The notes under the pieces are model-generated. The model did not search any database. It was not told where the DNA came from and was given only the letters and a program-made list of their open reading frames with translations. Position numbers and translations under genes: made by a program. 64,000 nt of DNA, taken from contig JABTUM010000004.1 in assembly GCA_015075375.1 (NCBI GenBank), positions 62,001-126,000 on the forward strand, given 5' to 3'. Below are positions 34,532-43,977 of this stretch, piece after piece. Source of the DNA: Planctomycetota bacterium (GTDB lineage: Bacteria > Planctomycetota > SZUA-567 > H5-PLA8). Positions within the stretch are counted from its first letter, which is position 1, and every line of letters begins with the position of its first letter.

Positions 34532-36598
34532 ATGTACGGAAGGCGACGCGTAGCGACAGGTCGAGTAGGTCGATGGGCCGTGGCAACGTTGCTCTTGGCC
34601 GCCTTTGCCCTCCAGGCCGCCGACGAACTGAGTCCCGAGCAAGTTAAATGGCTGATGCCTCAGGTGATGCAGATGCACCTCACCCGGCCGCAGATGAACG
34701 TCACGCTCGTGAAGCGCCTGATCAAGAACTTCCTGGTCCGCCTCGACGCGACCCACACTCTGTACTTGCAGCCCGAAGCCGATAAGCGTCTTAAAATGAG
34801 CGACGCGGATCTGGAGGCGCTCGCCCAGAAACTCAACACCGGCGAACTGACCTATTTCACCGACTGGCTCAAGGAGTTCAAAGCCGAGCAGCTCGCGCGG
34901 GACCAGGCTTGGCTCAAGACGCTCAAGGAGCAGCGCGCGCAGATCACGCGCAAGGTCGAACGCGCCGAGTACGACGCCATCGACTTCGACAGCTACCCCG
35001 CGACCGAAGAAGACCGCCAGAAGCGCATCGCCCTCTTCGCCAACCGCGATTACCAGCTCTATAAGGAGTACCTTTCGGAAGACGAAGCCTTTAACTACGC
35101 CGTTCAGACGATGCAGAAGCGCCGCGACGAGTGGGATGGCCTGGATCCCGAAGTCGTTGCACCAAATAACGTTATGAAAGCCTTCATGCAGGCGCTCGAC
35201 CCGCATAGCGAATACATGGACGCGAAGGACATCGCGCAGTTCGAGACCAGCATGGCGCGCAGCTTCGCCGGAGTAGGTATCCAGATCCGCGGCTGTCCTC
35301 TGGGCGTGCAGATCCTGGACATCATCAAGGACGGCCCCGCTGCCCGGAGCGGCAAGTTCGATAACGGGGATCAGATCATCGCTGTCGACGGCGAATACAT
35401 GGCCGGCAAGTCCATGGAAGAGATCGTCAACAAGATCAAGGGCGAGAAAGGCTCCAAGGTGCGCCTGACCGTCCGCAAGGTCTCGAAGGACGGCCAGCAG
35501 GAAAAGACCGACGAGATCACCGTGATTCGCGACACCATCGACTTGGCCGCGCTGCGCGTCACCGGAAAGAAACGCGAGACGCCGGCCGGTCCCGTGGGCG
35601 TGATCGCCGTCCAGAGCTTCTACAACGACGTGCACAAGGACGTGCTCGCGCGCATCAAGGAACTCAGCCTGGAAAAGCCCCTCGCCGGCCTGGTGCTCGA
35701 CCTGCGCAACAACAGCGGCGGCTTGCTCCAAGAGGCCGTCGCGCTGGCAGGCTTGTTCATCGGGGAAGGCCCGGTCGTCTCCGAACGGGACGCGATCGGG
35801 CGGGATCATTGGAGCGGCGATACGGACGAGAAAATCCATTTCGATCAGCCCGTGGTGGTGCTCGTCAATCAGTACAGCGCCAGCGCGGCGGAAATCGTGA
35901 CCGGAGCGTTACGTGACTACGGGCGCGCCATCGTCGTCGGGCATACGCAGACGCACGGGAAAGGCACCGTGCAGCGCGTCCTCGACCTCAACCGCCCGCC
36001 GCTGTTCTTGCCCGGACGGCTTAAGTTGACGTACCAGCAGTACTTCCTGGCCGGCGGGGACTCGGTGCAGATCCAGGGCGTGAAGCCGGATATCACGATT
36101 CCCGGCCTCCCGCTGCTTGAAGATCAGCTCGAGAAGAACTACGAAGGCGCGCTCCCCTTCGCCTCGATCAAGGGCGCGGAAGGTACGTTGTCGTTCGAGC
36201 ACGAGGACGCCAAGCGCTGGCGCCCCTGGAAAGAACAGATTCTGCCGGTGCTAAACGCAGCAAGCGCCAAGCGCGTGGCCGAGAACAAGGAGTTCGAGCC
36301 CTTCCGCAAAGCCGAAGCGGAAGCCGCCGAACGGGCGCTGGCGAAGAAAGAAGGCCGGACCCTGGAACCCAAACCGGAGACTCAAGATACCAAGGAGCCG
36401 AAGGCGCCGGTCGAAGGCGTGCAGGCGACTACGCCCGAGCACCCCGCGCCGAAGGGCGAAGAGCCCAAGGATCCCGAAGACCCGGCCGATCCGGAAACGG
36501 TCAAGGAAGAGGACCGCAAAGATCCGCAGCTCGACGAAACGGTGCTGATCCTGTCCGACGCCATCGCCGAGTGGAAGAAGAGGGGTCCGGAAGAATAA
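34532..36598 (+). CDS. prc: Tail-specific (C-terminal processing) protease, S41 family
   Basis: This 688-residue protein has a signal peptide (about 1-29, ending LQA-ADEL). A helical N-terminal region with LDPHSEYMD precedes a PDZ domain (about 238-335, GVGIQIRGCPLGVQILDIIKDGPAARSG pattern). The S41 core follows with LDLRNNSGG. The catalytic Ser is about 451 in NQYSASAAEI and Lys477 is in THGKGTVQ, as in E. coli Prc/Tsp. The C-terminal domain matches Prc (LKLTYQQYFLAGGDSVQ, GVKPDI), then an acidic Pro/Glu-rich tail. Prc trims C-termini of periplasmic proteins and controls murein hydrolases. GGGAG precedes the ATG. It converges on the GH113-like gene with a nine-base gap. Confidence 0.94.
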   Translation: MYGRRRVATGRVGRWAVATLLLAAFALQAADELSPEQVKWLMPQVMQMHLTRPQMNVTLVKRLIKNFLVRLDATHTLYLQPEADKRLKMSDADLEALAQKLNTGELTYFTDWLKEFKAEQLARDQAWLKTLKEQRAQITRKVERAEYDAIDFDSYPATEEDRQKRIALFANRDYQLYKEYLSEDEAFNYAVQTMQKRRDEWDGLDPEVVAPNNVMKAFMQALDPHSEYMDAKDIAQFETSMARSFAGVGIQIRGCPLGVQILDIIKDGPAARSGKFDNGDQIIAVDGEYMAGKSMEEIVNKIKGEKGSKVRLTVRKVSKDGQQEKTDEITVIRDTIDLAALRVTGKKRETPAGPVGVIAVQSFYNDVHKDVLARIKELSLEKPLAGLVLDLRNNSGGLLQEAVALAGLFIGEGPVVSERDAIGRDHWSGDTDEKIHFDQPVVVLVNQYSASAAEIVTGALRDYGRAIVVGHTQTHGKGTVQRVLDLNRPPLFLPGRLKLTYQQYFLAGGDSVQIQGVKPDITIPGLPLLEDQLEKNYEGALPFASIKGAEGTLSFEHEDAKRWRPWKEQILPVLNAASAKRVAENKEFEPFRKAEAEAAERALAKKEGRTLEPKPETQDTKEPKAPVEGVQATTPEHPAPKGEEPKDPEDPADPETVKEEDRKDPQLDETVLILSDAIAEWKKRGPEE

Positions 36599-36607
36599 GC
36601 GCGGAGC

Positions 36608-38851
36608 CTACTTCCAGCTTCCGCTCTGAAGGCTGCTGCGGCTCAGGACCGGAGCCGCCTCGAAGGTTGCAACTCCCGCATCGGTCTGCATTTCCACACG
36701 TACCAGGAACGGTATGCGCAGGCTCGAGCCTGCTCCGGCTCCGGGCAGGCCGGTCTCCAAGAGCACCGCGGTCCCCACCTGAAAGGTGCGCTTGCCGAGG
36801 CGCAGTTGGAGCGAGCGCAGTTCCGGCGGCGATGTGATGGCTTTGGGGTTCATCCGCCAGTCGGGAGCGGCCGGCACGCCTGAAAAGATGAGCGCCTCGA
36901 AGGGCAGTTCGACCGTCTGCGCACCCAAGGTTACCGCAACGTCGGCATCTCCCGCGCCATTTACGAGTTGCGGAGCGTCGCCGGCAGCGGCGATGAGCCC
37001 CGTGAGCACGAAGAGATGCCCGCCGCCCGAGGGCGTCGCGCGAACCTTTTGAACGAGGAAGACGGGATTCGAGAGTTGCCCGCGCGCATACAGGAATTTG
37101 CCCGTACTGCGCAGGCCCAGCTTGCCCGTGGTGGCGAACTCGAAGCCCGTTTCCAACTCCAAGTCCTGGACCAGATTGCCGCCGCTCAACGTAAGCCGCG
37201 CCAGCGCCGGCAAAACGCCGGCCCCGTCGGCATCGGGAGGATTCAGGCTGGCGCGTAAATCGGCGGCTTTCAGCGCGATGCTGTACGCGCCGTTCTTGGG
37301 GTTGAACTGCACGCGCGCGGTGGCCGAACTGCTACGCCCGGCGGCGTCTAGATTTACGTCGAGCACGGGTACGCCGTTGAGTTCCAGGATCGCACGGATG
37401 CCGTTCGGATTGAGCGGCAGGCTACCCGCCGCGAGCTGCCCGGAGAGCGCGAACTTATCGGCGTTCGAGCGGTCGAAGTACACGGTGTAGCTGGCTTGTT
37501 TAACATAGAGCCCGCCGGCGTTTAGCGCCGCATCCACGATTACGTCCACTTCGGACGGCTCGCTTTCGAACTCCGCATCGTCCAGCGCCACGACTTGGGC
37601 GGTGTAGGTTCCGGGAACCTGGTAGCTGTACACAAAGGCAGGCTCATCCATCAGTTGTGGCGCGCTGCCGTCGCCGGGATCGAAGCGGTAGCGCAACGGG
37701 TCGCCGTCGGGATCGGAACCCGCGCAGGCCAAGCTCACCGGCTCGCCCAGCACCGCCGGGTTGGGGTTGGCGATGAGCGCTGAATCGAGGACGGGCGGCT
37801 GGTTGCCGTACCAATCCAAGAGCACGCCGGCAGCGGGTTTACCGCGCGGGTTGAACTGCGTGTCGTTCGCCGCGGGCGCGCCCACCGTCCAGCCCCACCA
37901 GAACATGCCTTTCAGCCACGCGGATTCCTGCGTCCAGACGCGGAAGGCCGCTTCGTAGCAATCGGCCTGCTCCTGCTCGTCGAAGGCACCGTCGCTCCAC
38001 CAAGGCGTCTGGTTGGTCAGATCGGCGCTCTGGTACCCGATCTCGGTGAAGAGCACCGGCATGTCCAGGCTGCTCTGCCAGTTACGCAGTGCGGTGAGCA
38101 TGTCCTGGCTCCAGCGGTTGCTGCTCCAGGCGGCTTCGAGTTGCGCAATCGAGGGCGCGGCGAGATTGGTGAGCGGAAAGTAGACGTCCACGCCGCCGAA
38201 GTCGAGCTGGTCCCAAAAGGCCACAGTCAGGTATTCGTCGCTGGGCTGCGCGGCGTTGGCGGCATAGGTGAGCGGCCCCGTGAACTCGCCGCGCACGGCA
38301 TCGATAACATCCGTCCACGATGCCAGATACGTCGAGCCCGTCAGCAGTTTGAGTTCGCAGCCGACGCAGAAAAGCTCGACGCCTTCTTCCTGCGCCAGCG
38401 TTGCGTAGTGCGTGATGAAAGCCGTGTAGCTGGCGAACCACGCGGTCTTGTCGGAAGGATTGATCTCGCCGCGCCACGAACCATCCCAAACGTCTACGTG
38501 CGGCTTGAGCATCACCTTGAGGCCGCGGGCTTTAAGATCGCGGATCGCTTCGCGGACGGCGGCGTCGGACGGCGTCTTGTCGTCGTTCGGCGGCGCATTG
38601 ACGCGGTGGATCTCGCTGGAGGTCTTGGTGTCCTGATACCAGGTTACGAGAATGGAGGCCGAATCGGCGCCGGTCGCGGCCATGGCATCGAGGCTGGTGT
38701 CGGCTTCGGCGCTGAGGTACTCGTCGAGCCACCAGGAAACGTATGCGACGCCTTTGTACTCGAACTCGCCGGCGGAGCCGCCCCACACGCAAGTGGGCGC
38801 GAGCAAAACGCTTGCACACACGACAATCCAGGGGGCTCGAAAGCGGCTCAT
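36608..38851 (-). CDS. GH113-like glycosidase with PKD domain, exported
   Basis: This 747-residue protein has a signal peptide (about 1-25). Residues about 30-355 form a TIM barrel resembling glycoside hydrolase family 113 (beta-mannanase): GVAYVSWW, SILVTWYQD, GLKVMLKPHVDVWDG, ELFCVGCELKLL with candidate acid/base Glu166, and PVLFTEIGYQS with candidate nucleophile Glu270, then GMFWWGW. A PKD domain lies at about 360-450 (ACAGSDPDGDPLRYRFDPGDG). The last 290 residues form beta-rich repeats of unknown type. It likely degrades beta-mannan or a similar glycan outside the cell. It is divergent from the 926-residue exported protein (106 bases). Confidence 0.82.
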   Translation of the reverse strand: MSRFRAPWIVVCASVLLAPTCVWGGSAGEFEYKGVAYVSWWLDEYLSAEADTSLDAMAATGADSASILVTWYQDTKTSSEIHRVNAPPNDDKTPSDAAVREAIRDLKARGLKVMLKPHVDVWDGSWRGEINPSDKTAWFASYTAFITHYATLAQEEGVELFCVGCELKLLTGSTYLASWTDVIDAVRGEFTGPLTYAANAAQPSDEYLTVAFWDQLDFGGVDVYFPLTNLAAPSIAQLEAAWSSNRWSQDMLTALRNWQSSLDMPVLFTEIGYQSADLTNQTPWWSDGAFDEQEQADCYEAAFRVWTQESAWLKGMFWWGWTVGAPAANDTQFNPRGKPAAGVLLDWYGNQPPVLDSALIANPNPAVLGEPVSLACAGSDPDGDPLRYRFDPGDGSAPQLMDEPAFVYSYQVPGTYTAQVVALDDAEFESEPSEVDVIVDAALNAGGLYVKQASYTVYFDRSNADKFALSGQLAAGSLPLNPNGIRAILELNGVPVLDVNLDAAGRSSSATARVQFNPKNGAYSIALKAADLRASLNPPDADGAGVLPALARLTLSGGNLVQDLELETGFEFATTGKLGLRSTGKFLYARGQLSNPVFLVQKVRATPSGGGHLFVLTGLIAAAGDAPQLVNGAGDADVAVTLGAQTVELPFEALIFSGVPAAPDWRMNPKAITSPPELRSLQLRLGKRTFQVGTAVLLETGLPGAGAGSSLRIPFLVRVEMQTDAGVATFEAAPVLSRSSLQSGSWK

Positions 38852-38957
38852 GGCGCTCCAGTCTACCGGACCCCTTGACGAAAGTCAGCCCTTCGGTCCA
38901 AGGCGCTAAATCCTTAAGGAGGAAGGGTGTCCAAGTCCGCCGGGTGGAGGTATAAAG

Positions 38958-41738
38958 GTGGGCGCTCGGGAGGTCAGGGATTTGAAGCAGCCTCAAGGTC
39001 CAAGCCTCGCGAACCGGCTCACGGTGCTGGCCGGATTGACGGTCCTGCTGCTGGGCGCGGTCTGGCTGGCGCCCGCTCCTGCTCGCGTACAACCTGCGGC
39101 TGCAAAAGACCTTGGCGAACGCGTGGGTCCGCGCGAGGCTGCGGCGCCGCATGGCGCGCTGCCGGACCAAACGGTGCTCGTCTCGATGGCCGAAGCCCGC
39201 GAACTGACGGCTCCGTTTGCGCTGCGCCCGCAAGCCGCGGCGGCGGCGGGGATCGAGCTGGCGTTGCCGCAGGGCTCAACCGTTCCCGGGCAACCGGCGC
39301 ACGCGCGCGTGCCCTTCGCGATCGAACGCAACGGTTCGTACCGCCTATGGTTACGCGCGCGCTGGTCCGACTCGTGCGGGAACTCGGTGGCTTGGGGACT
39401 CGACGAGGAAGAAGCGCTGCGCGTCGCGGGAAACGATCAGGTTTACGAAGCGTGGCATTGGGTGGCGGCGGGCGAGATCGAGCTGAGCGCCGGCACGCAT
39501 ACCTTAACTCTTATGGAGCGGGAAGATGGCATCGCGCTCGATCAGGCGCTCCTGACCACCGATCTGGCCTATCAACCCGCGGGTTCGTGGGGGCGCGAAG
39601 GCACTTGGACGCTGCGGCGCGCGGGAGATGCGTTCGATCGTTCGCCAGGGCATGGACTTGGAGGATGGCGCGCGGACGGCGGCGAGTGGCAGATCGCGTT
39701 CAGCTTGGACCCGAACCGGATTCCCAACCAGTACGCGCTCGTCGGCAAGGCGCCGGGAAGCGGCGCGCGGCTGTGGCTGGATGCGCCGCCGTGGCTGGGC
39801 TGCGTGGCCGAAGTAAATTTTTATCCCACTTCGGATTGCAAGGCCGGTTGGATCTTCGACGAAGGCGTGCCCGAGGCGCTAATGCGCGTGGGCCTGCGGG
39901 TTTCCGGCGGAACGACGGCGCTGACGCTAGAGGGCGCGGACTTCGGCACGCAGGAAATCCCGCTGGGCGAAGGACTTCGCGCGGAACAATGGCATCGCTT
40001 CACGGTCGAACGCTGGGCCTGGACTTTGCGCGTATGCCTCGACGGCGCGGAAGTATTTGTCACGCACCGGCTTGCGGCGCGATTGACGCGGCCGGGTTTG
40101 TTCGTGGCCGGCGGCGAAGCGAGCTTCGACGACGTGGCGATCGTGGAACGTCCTTGGCAGGCGGAAGATGGCGGCGCACTGAAGCTTCCTTTCGATCCTG
40201 CGCCGGATGCCGCGTGGTCGCGCGTCACGACGCCGGAAGGCGGGCGGGTGCTGGAAGGGCGCGCGGGGCGGTTGCATATCCAGTGGCCGGGATTGCAGGT
40301 GCGCGAGCTTTGGGTCGAGCCTGCCGCAGGATCGGCGGCGTGCGAGGTGCTCGCGCCGGGCCTGCAAGCGCTCGCACAACCCGGCGGGCCGCAAGTCTTT
40401 CGGCATACCGGCGCGGATGCGCTCCCCGAGCGGGTGGCGCTGACGCCGGCCGTCGGCGGGACGCGCTTGAAGCGGGTGGCGGTCTGCTTCGATCGACCTG
40501 AGGAATCCGTCGCGCGGCTGGGGCCGTACACGTTCGACCGCGCGCAGGTCGAGGATCCCTCGGACTACCTTGACTTTACAGCGGAGGAGGAGGCCGAGAT
40601 CGCGCGTTCGCCGGATAAAGAGAAGCTGCGGCGGCGAGCCAAGACGGTTCCGATCCTGGGGAGCGAGCAGTCGGAGCGGAGCTTCTGGTACCGCCGGGCG
40701 GGGAGTTGGAAGCTGGCCGACGGCGCGCTGACGGGCGACGGCGCGGGATCGGAAGCCGTTCACGCGCTTGAGGTTAACGGCGATCTGGAACTGCGGCTGA
40801 AGATCAAGAAGCTGAGCGGCGACGCGGCGGCGGAGGTCGTGCTGTACGCGGCGCCGGGCGCGGGCACACGCATAGCGTTAGGCGGCGCGGACGCGGACGC
40901 CGAGATGCGCGTGGCGCTTCCGGAAGGCGAGGCCTGGCACGAACTTAGTCTCTCGGCGCGGGACGCTACGCTGCGCGTGCGGCTGGACGGGGGCGCTACG
41001 CAAAGCGCACCGCTGAAGCGGGACGGAGGAGGCGAAGTGGCGCTGCGTATCTCCAGCGGGCGCATGGCCTTCGACGATATCGAACTGCGCCGGCCGCGGG
41101 CGGCGGCGCGGAGCTGCGCGTACGATTTCCAGCGCCGCGAGACGGACTGGTGGCGCGAAGGCGGCCCGTGGCTGGATCACGGCGGCATATCTTGCGTGCT
41201 GGCCTCGAGTTGGATCTCGCTGCTGACGCCGGAAAGCACGGGGCGGATGTGGCACAAGCGCGCGTTCGAGCCGGATATGCTGATCGCGTGCAGCGCGGAA
41301 GAGCACACGGAATGGTTCGGCTGGGACCGCCATCCGAGCCACGTACATCACGCGTTCAACGATCTAGAGCTGCTGCTGGCGCCGGACTTCGATGCCGCAA
41401 AGGGTTACCGGCTCGTGGTTTCCGCGGAGAACCACCAAGCGACGGTGCTGTACCGGGCGGGCCGGGAAGTAGCGCGCGTGGCGCAGGACGAGGCGTTTCC
41501 GATCCAGTACGAAGGCGGGCATTCGCCGTACCGGCCGCGGGTGAACCGGTTGGTGCTGCTCAAACGCGGCGCGACCCTGCGCGCACTGATTAACGGTAAG
41601 CAGGTGTTGGAGTTCCACGATCCGGAGCCGATTTCGGTGCGGCGCGCGGGGCTGGGCGGCGAAAAGACGCGCGTGAACTTCAGCCACGTGGAGGTGCTCG
41701 AATTCGCGCAGGAAGCGGAAGCCGGACCGGGCAGTTAG
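38958..41738 (+). CDS. Large exported beta-sandwich protein of unknown function
   Basis: This 926-residue protein starts at GTG (38958) with GGAGG seven bases upstream. A hydrophobic helix at about 19-38 (NRLTVLAGLTVLLLGAVWLA) is a signal anchor or signal peptide. The rest is beta-rich and looks like several concanavalin/LamG-like or DUF1080-like domains. Repeated phrases include EQWHRFTVERWAWTLRVCLDGAEVF, AWHELSLSARDATLRVRLDG, and paired ends GEASFDDVAIVER and GRMAFDDIELRRP. At least three such units are visible, plus a CBM-like N-terminal unit (AIERNGSYRLWLRARW). No catalytic residues are evident. It may bind glycans and work with the neighbouring glycosidase. Confidence 0.75.
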   Translation: MGAREVRDLKQPQGPSLANRLTVLAGLTVLLLGAVWLAPAPARVQPAAAKDLGERVGPREAAAPHGALPDQTVLVSMAEARELTAPFALRPQAAAAAGIELALPQGSTVPGQPAHARVPFAIERNGSYRLWLRARWSDSCGNSVAWGLDEEEALRVAGNDQVYEAWHWVAAGEIELSAGTHTLTLMEREDGIALDQALLTTDLAYQPAGSWGREGTWTLRRAGDAFDRSPGHGLGGWRADGGEWQIAFSLDPNRIPNQYALVGKAPGSGARLWLDAPPWLGCVAEVNFYPTSDCKAGWIFDEGVPEALMRVGLRVSGGTTALTLEGADFGTQEIPLGEGLRAEQWHRFTVERWAWTLRVCLDGAEVFVTHRLAARLTRPGLFVAGGEASFDDVAIVERPWQAEDGGALKLPFDPAPDAAWSRVTTPEGGRVLEGRAGRLHIQWPGLQVRELWVEPAAGSAACEVLAPGLQALAQPGGPQVFRHTGADALPERVALTPAVGGTRLKRVAVCFDRPEESVARLGPYTFDRAQVEDPSDYLDFTAEEEAEIARSPDKEKLRRRAKTVPILGSEQSERSFWYRRAGSWKLADGALTGDGAGSEAVHALEVNGDLELRLKIKKLSGDAAAEVVLYAAPGAGTRIALGGADADAEMRVALPEGEAWHELSLSARDATLRVRLDGGATQSAPLKRDGGGEVALRISSGRMAFDDIELRRPRAAARSCAYDFQRRETDWWREGGPWLDHGGISCVLASSWISLLTPESTGRMWHKRAFEPDMLIACSAEEHTEWFGWDRHPSHVHHAFNDLELLLAPDFDAAKGYRLVVSAENHQATVLYRAGREVARVAQDEAFPIQYEGGHSPYRPRVNRLVLLKRGATLRALINGKQVLEFHDPEPISVRRAGLGGEKTRVNFSHVEVLEFAQEAEAGPGS

Positions 41739-41783
41739 CGTACGCTTTGCGGCTGACAAACAAGAATGCGCTATCGTTGCACC

Positions 41784-41823
41784 TTGTACAAAAAGTATGA
41801 TTCTGCTATAAAACTGCTATAAT
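41784..41823 (+). promoter_or_regulatory. Promoter of the korAB operon with 9-base direct repeat
   Basis: TTGTAC (41784-41789) and TATAAA (41807-41812) are separated by 17 bases. A second -10-like TATAAT follows at 41818-41823. Both -10 boxes lie inside a direct repeat CTGCTATAA at 41803-41811 and 41814-41822, offset by 11 bases. The korA start is about 150 bases downstream. Confidence 0.6.
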
Positions 41824-41972
41824 TCACATCTGTGCAGAACTTGGTGCGTCATACGCCTCCGGATCGGATATACTTGAGGTGCAGGCCGGCGTGCACGTCG
41901 TAGGCAGGGCGCTCGCGGGTCCAAGACGCCGCCCGAACGCCATGCCTACTCAGGACGTTATACGTTATTCCG

Positions 41973-43832
41973 ATGCGAGGACTGGCGCTCGTGGATAAAC
42001 TTCCGGCCGCGCACACCACTCCCCCAACCGCTGCACGGCTCGAACCGCTCATCAACGATTTCACGATTCAAGTCGCGACCGTCAACGGCACAGGCAGCCA
42101 GACGTCGAACAACGTCCTGCTGCGCTCGATCTTCTACATGGGCGTGCCGGTGAGCGGGAAGAACATGTTTCCGTCGAACATCAAGGGCCTGCCGACGTGG
42201 TTCGCGGTGCGCTTGAGCAAGCACGGATACGTGGCGCGGCGCAAAGAGATCGATGTGGCGGTCTGCATGAACGCTCAGACGGCTCCGCGCGACGTGGCGG
42301 GGCTGCAACCGGGCGGCTTGTGTATCTACGACGAACCGCTGGCGCTGGAGGGCTCGCGCGCGGACGTGCGCTTCTTCGGCGTTCCGTTCGCGAAGCTGGT
42401 GGGCGGGCTGCCGAACGCGGACGCGCGGATCCGGACGCTGCTGTCGAACATGGCGTACGTCGGCGTGCTCGCGGAGCTGCTGGGGCTCGACGCGGCGGCG
42501 CTGGACCGTGCGCTGCGGCAGCAGTTGAAGGGCAAAGAGAAGGCGATCGCGTCGAATCGCGCGGCGCTGGAACTGGGCGCGGCCTACGCACGCGAACGTT
42601 TCCAGGGTTCGTCGGGTTACCGCGTCGAGCCGATGCAAGAAACCGCGGGGAAGATCATCGTCGACGGTAACAGCGCGGCGGCGCTGGGGGCGCTCTTCGC
42701 GGGCTGCGCGGTGCTGGCGTGGTATCCGATCACGCCGTCGTCGAGCTTGTGCGAAGCGTTCATCGACTACGCGCGGCGCTACCGGCGCGATACCGCGACG
42801 GGGAAGTTCAGTTTCGCGGCGGTGCAGGCGGAGGACGAACTGGCGAGCATCGGAATGGTGCTGGGCGCGGGTTGGGCTGGCGCGCGGGCGATGACGGCGA
42901 CGAGCGGCCCGGGCATCAGCCTGATGTCGGAATGGGCGGGTTACGCGTATTACGCCGAGATTCCGGCGGTGATTGTGGACGTGCAACGCGCGGGGCCGTC
43001 GACGGGGCTGCCGACGCGCACGCAGCAGGCGGACCTTTTGCAGGTGTATTACCTGAGCCACGGCGACACGAAACAGCTCTGCGTGATCCCCGGGACGCCG
43101 CGCGAATGCTTCGAACTGACCGGCCAGGCGTTCGATCTGGCCGAACGCTTTCAGGCTCCGGTCTTCGTGCTCAGCGATCTGGACTTGGGCATGAACCTCT
43201 GGATGGCCGACCCCTTCCCCTACCCCAGCACGAGTCTGGACCGCGGCAAAGTGCTGAACGAAGCGGATTTGAAAACGCTGGCGCGGCAAGGCCGGCCGTT
43301 TTTCCGCTACGAGGATCCGGACGGGGACGGGATTCCGCGCCGCACGCTGCCGGGCAACGCGCATCCGGACGCGGGCTTTTTGACGCGCGGCAGCGGGCAT
43401 AATGCGAAGGGCCAGTATACGGAAGATCCGAACGAGTATGCGAAGAATCTGGAGCGGATCGCGCGGAAGTACGAGACGGCTCGCGCGGCATTGCCGGCGC
43501 CGATCGTGACGGGCGACGCGGCGGCGCGGATCGGGTTGCTGGCCTTCGGAAGTTCGCACGCGGCCGTGGAAGAAGCACGCGACTTGCTGGCGGCGCGGGG
43601 CGTGGCGACGGAGTACCTGCGCCTGCGCGCGCTGCCGCCGCATCCGGAGGTGGAAGCGTTCGTGCGCAGGCACGAGACGGTCTACGTGATCGAGCAGAAC
43701 CGCGACGGGCAAATGCGATCGATTTTGAAAGCCGAATTGCCGGGCGAACTGGCATCCAGATTCCGGTCGATCCTGCATTTTGGCGGGATGCCGATCGATT
43801 CTGCGACGATTGTGGCGGAGGTGGGGAGTTGA
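41973..43832 (+). CDS. korA: 2-oxoacid:acceptor oxidoreductase, fused gamma-alpha subunit
   Basis: This 619-residue protein joins the gamma domain (about 28-200, VATVNGTGSQTSNNVLLR, GKNMFPSNIKGLPTW) to the alpha pyrimidine-binding domain (about 228-470, WYPITPSSSLCEAF, AEDELASIGMVLGAGWAGARAMTATSGPGI) and a C-terminal Rossmann-like domain with YVIEQNRDGQM. This is the KorA layout of 2-oxoglutarate:ferredoxin oxidoreductase. It oxidatively decarboxylates a 2-oxoacid to an acyl-CoA with KorB. The ATG at 41973 is used; a GTG at 41991 has a better-spaced GAGGA and is possible. The stop begins a GATTTTG repeat tract. Confidence 0.93.
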   Translation: MRGLALVDKLPAAHTTPPTAARLEPLINDFTIQVATVNGTGSQTSNNVLLRSIFYMGVPVSGKNMFPSNIKGLPTWFAVRLSKHGYVARRKEIDVAVCMNAQTAPRDVAGLQPGGLCIYDEPLALEGSRADVRFFGVPFAKLVGGLPNADARIRTLLSNMAYVGVLAELLGLDAAALDRALRQQLKGKEKAIASNRAALELGAAYARERFQGSSGYRVEPMQETAGKIIVDGNSAAALGALFAGCAVLAWYPITPSSSLCEAFIDYARRYRRDTATGKFSFAAVQAEDELASIGMVLGAGWAGARAMTATSGPGISLMSEWAGYAYYAEIPAVIVDVQRAGPSTGLPTRTQQADLLQVYYLSHGDTKQLCVIPGTPRECFELTGQAFDLAERFQAPVFVLSDLDLGMNLWMADPFPYPSTSLDRGKVLNEADLKTLARQGRPFFRYEDPDGDGIPRRTLPGNAHPDAGFLTRGSGHNAKGQYTEDPNEYAKNLERIARKYETARAALPAPIVTGDAAARIGLLAFGSSHAAVEEARDLLAARGVATEYLRLRALPPHPEVEAFVRRHETVYVIEQNRDGQMRSILKAELPGELASRFRSILHFGGMPIDSATIVAEVGS

Positions 43833-43893
43833 TTTTGGATTTTGGATTTTGGATTTTGGATTTTGGATTTTGGATTTTGGATTTTGGATTTTG
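43831..43893 (+). repeat. GATTTTG tandem repeat, nine copies
   Basis: Nine perfect head-to-tail copies of the 7-mer GATTTTG begin within the korA stop codon and run toward korB. A 7-base unit is not a multiple of three and lies in the untranslated gap. Confidence 0.97.
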
Positions 43894-43977
43894 GATTAAC
43901 CGAGAACGAAGCTTGTTCGATTTAAAGTTGGCATTTTTGTTCTAATTTCTTAGTTCGGCATCGGTGAGGGTTGGGGC

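Noticed and set aside
38927-40501. 524-codon plus frame overlapping the 926-residue gene
   Set aside because: Arg/Gly-rich with no domain; the other frame has a good ribosome site, signal segment and beta-domain pattern.
41958-43778. 606-codon antisense frame opposite korA
   Set aside because: Arg/His/Gln-rich composition typical of an antisense shadow; korA is certain.
43831-43893. CRISPR or phage-like array
   Set aside because: The unit is only seven bases with no spacers.
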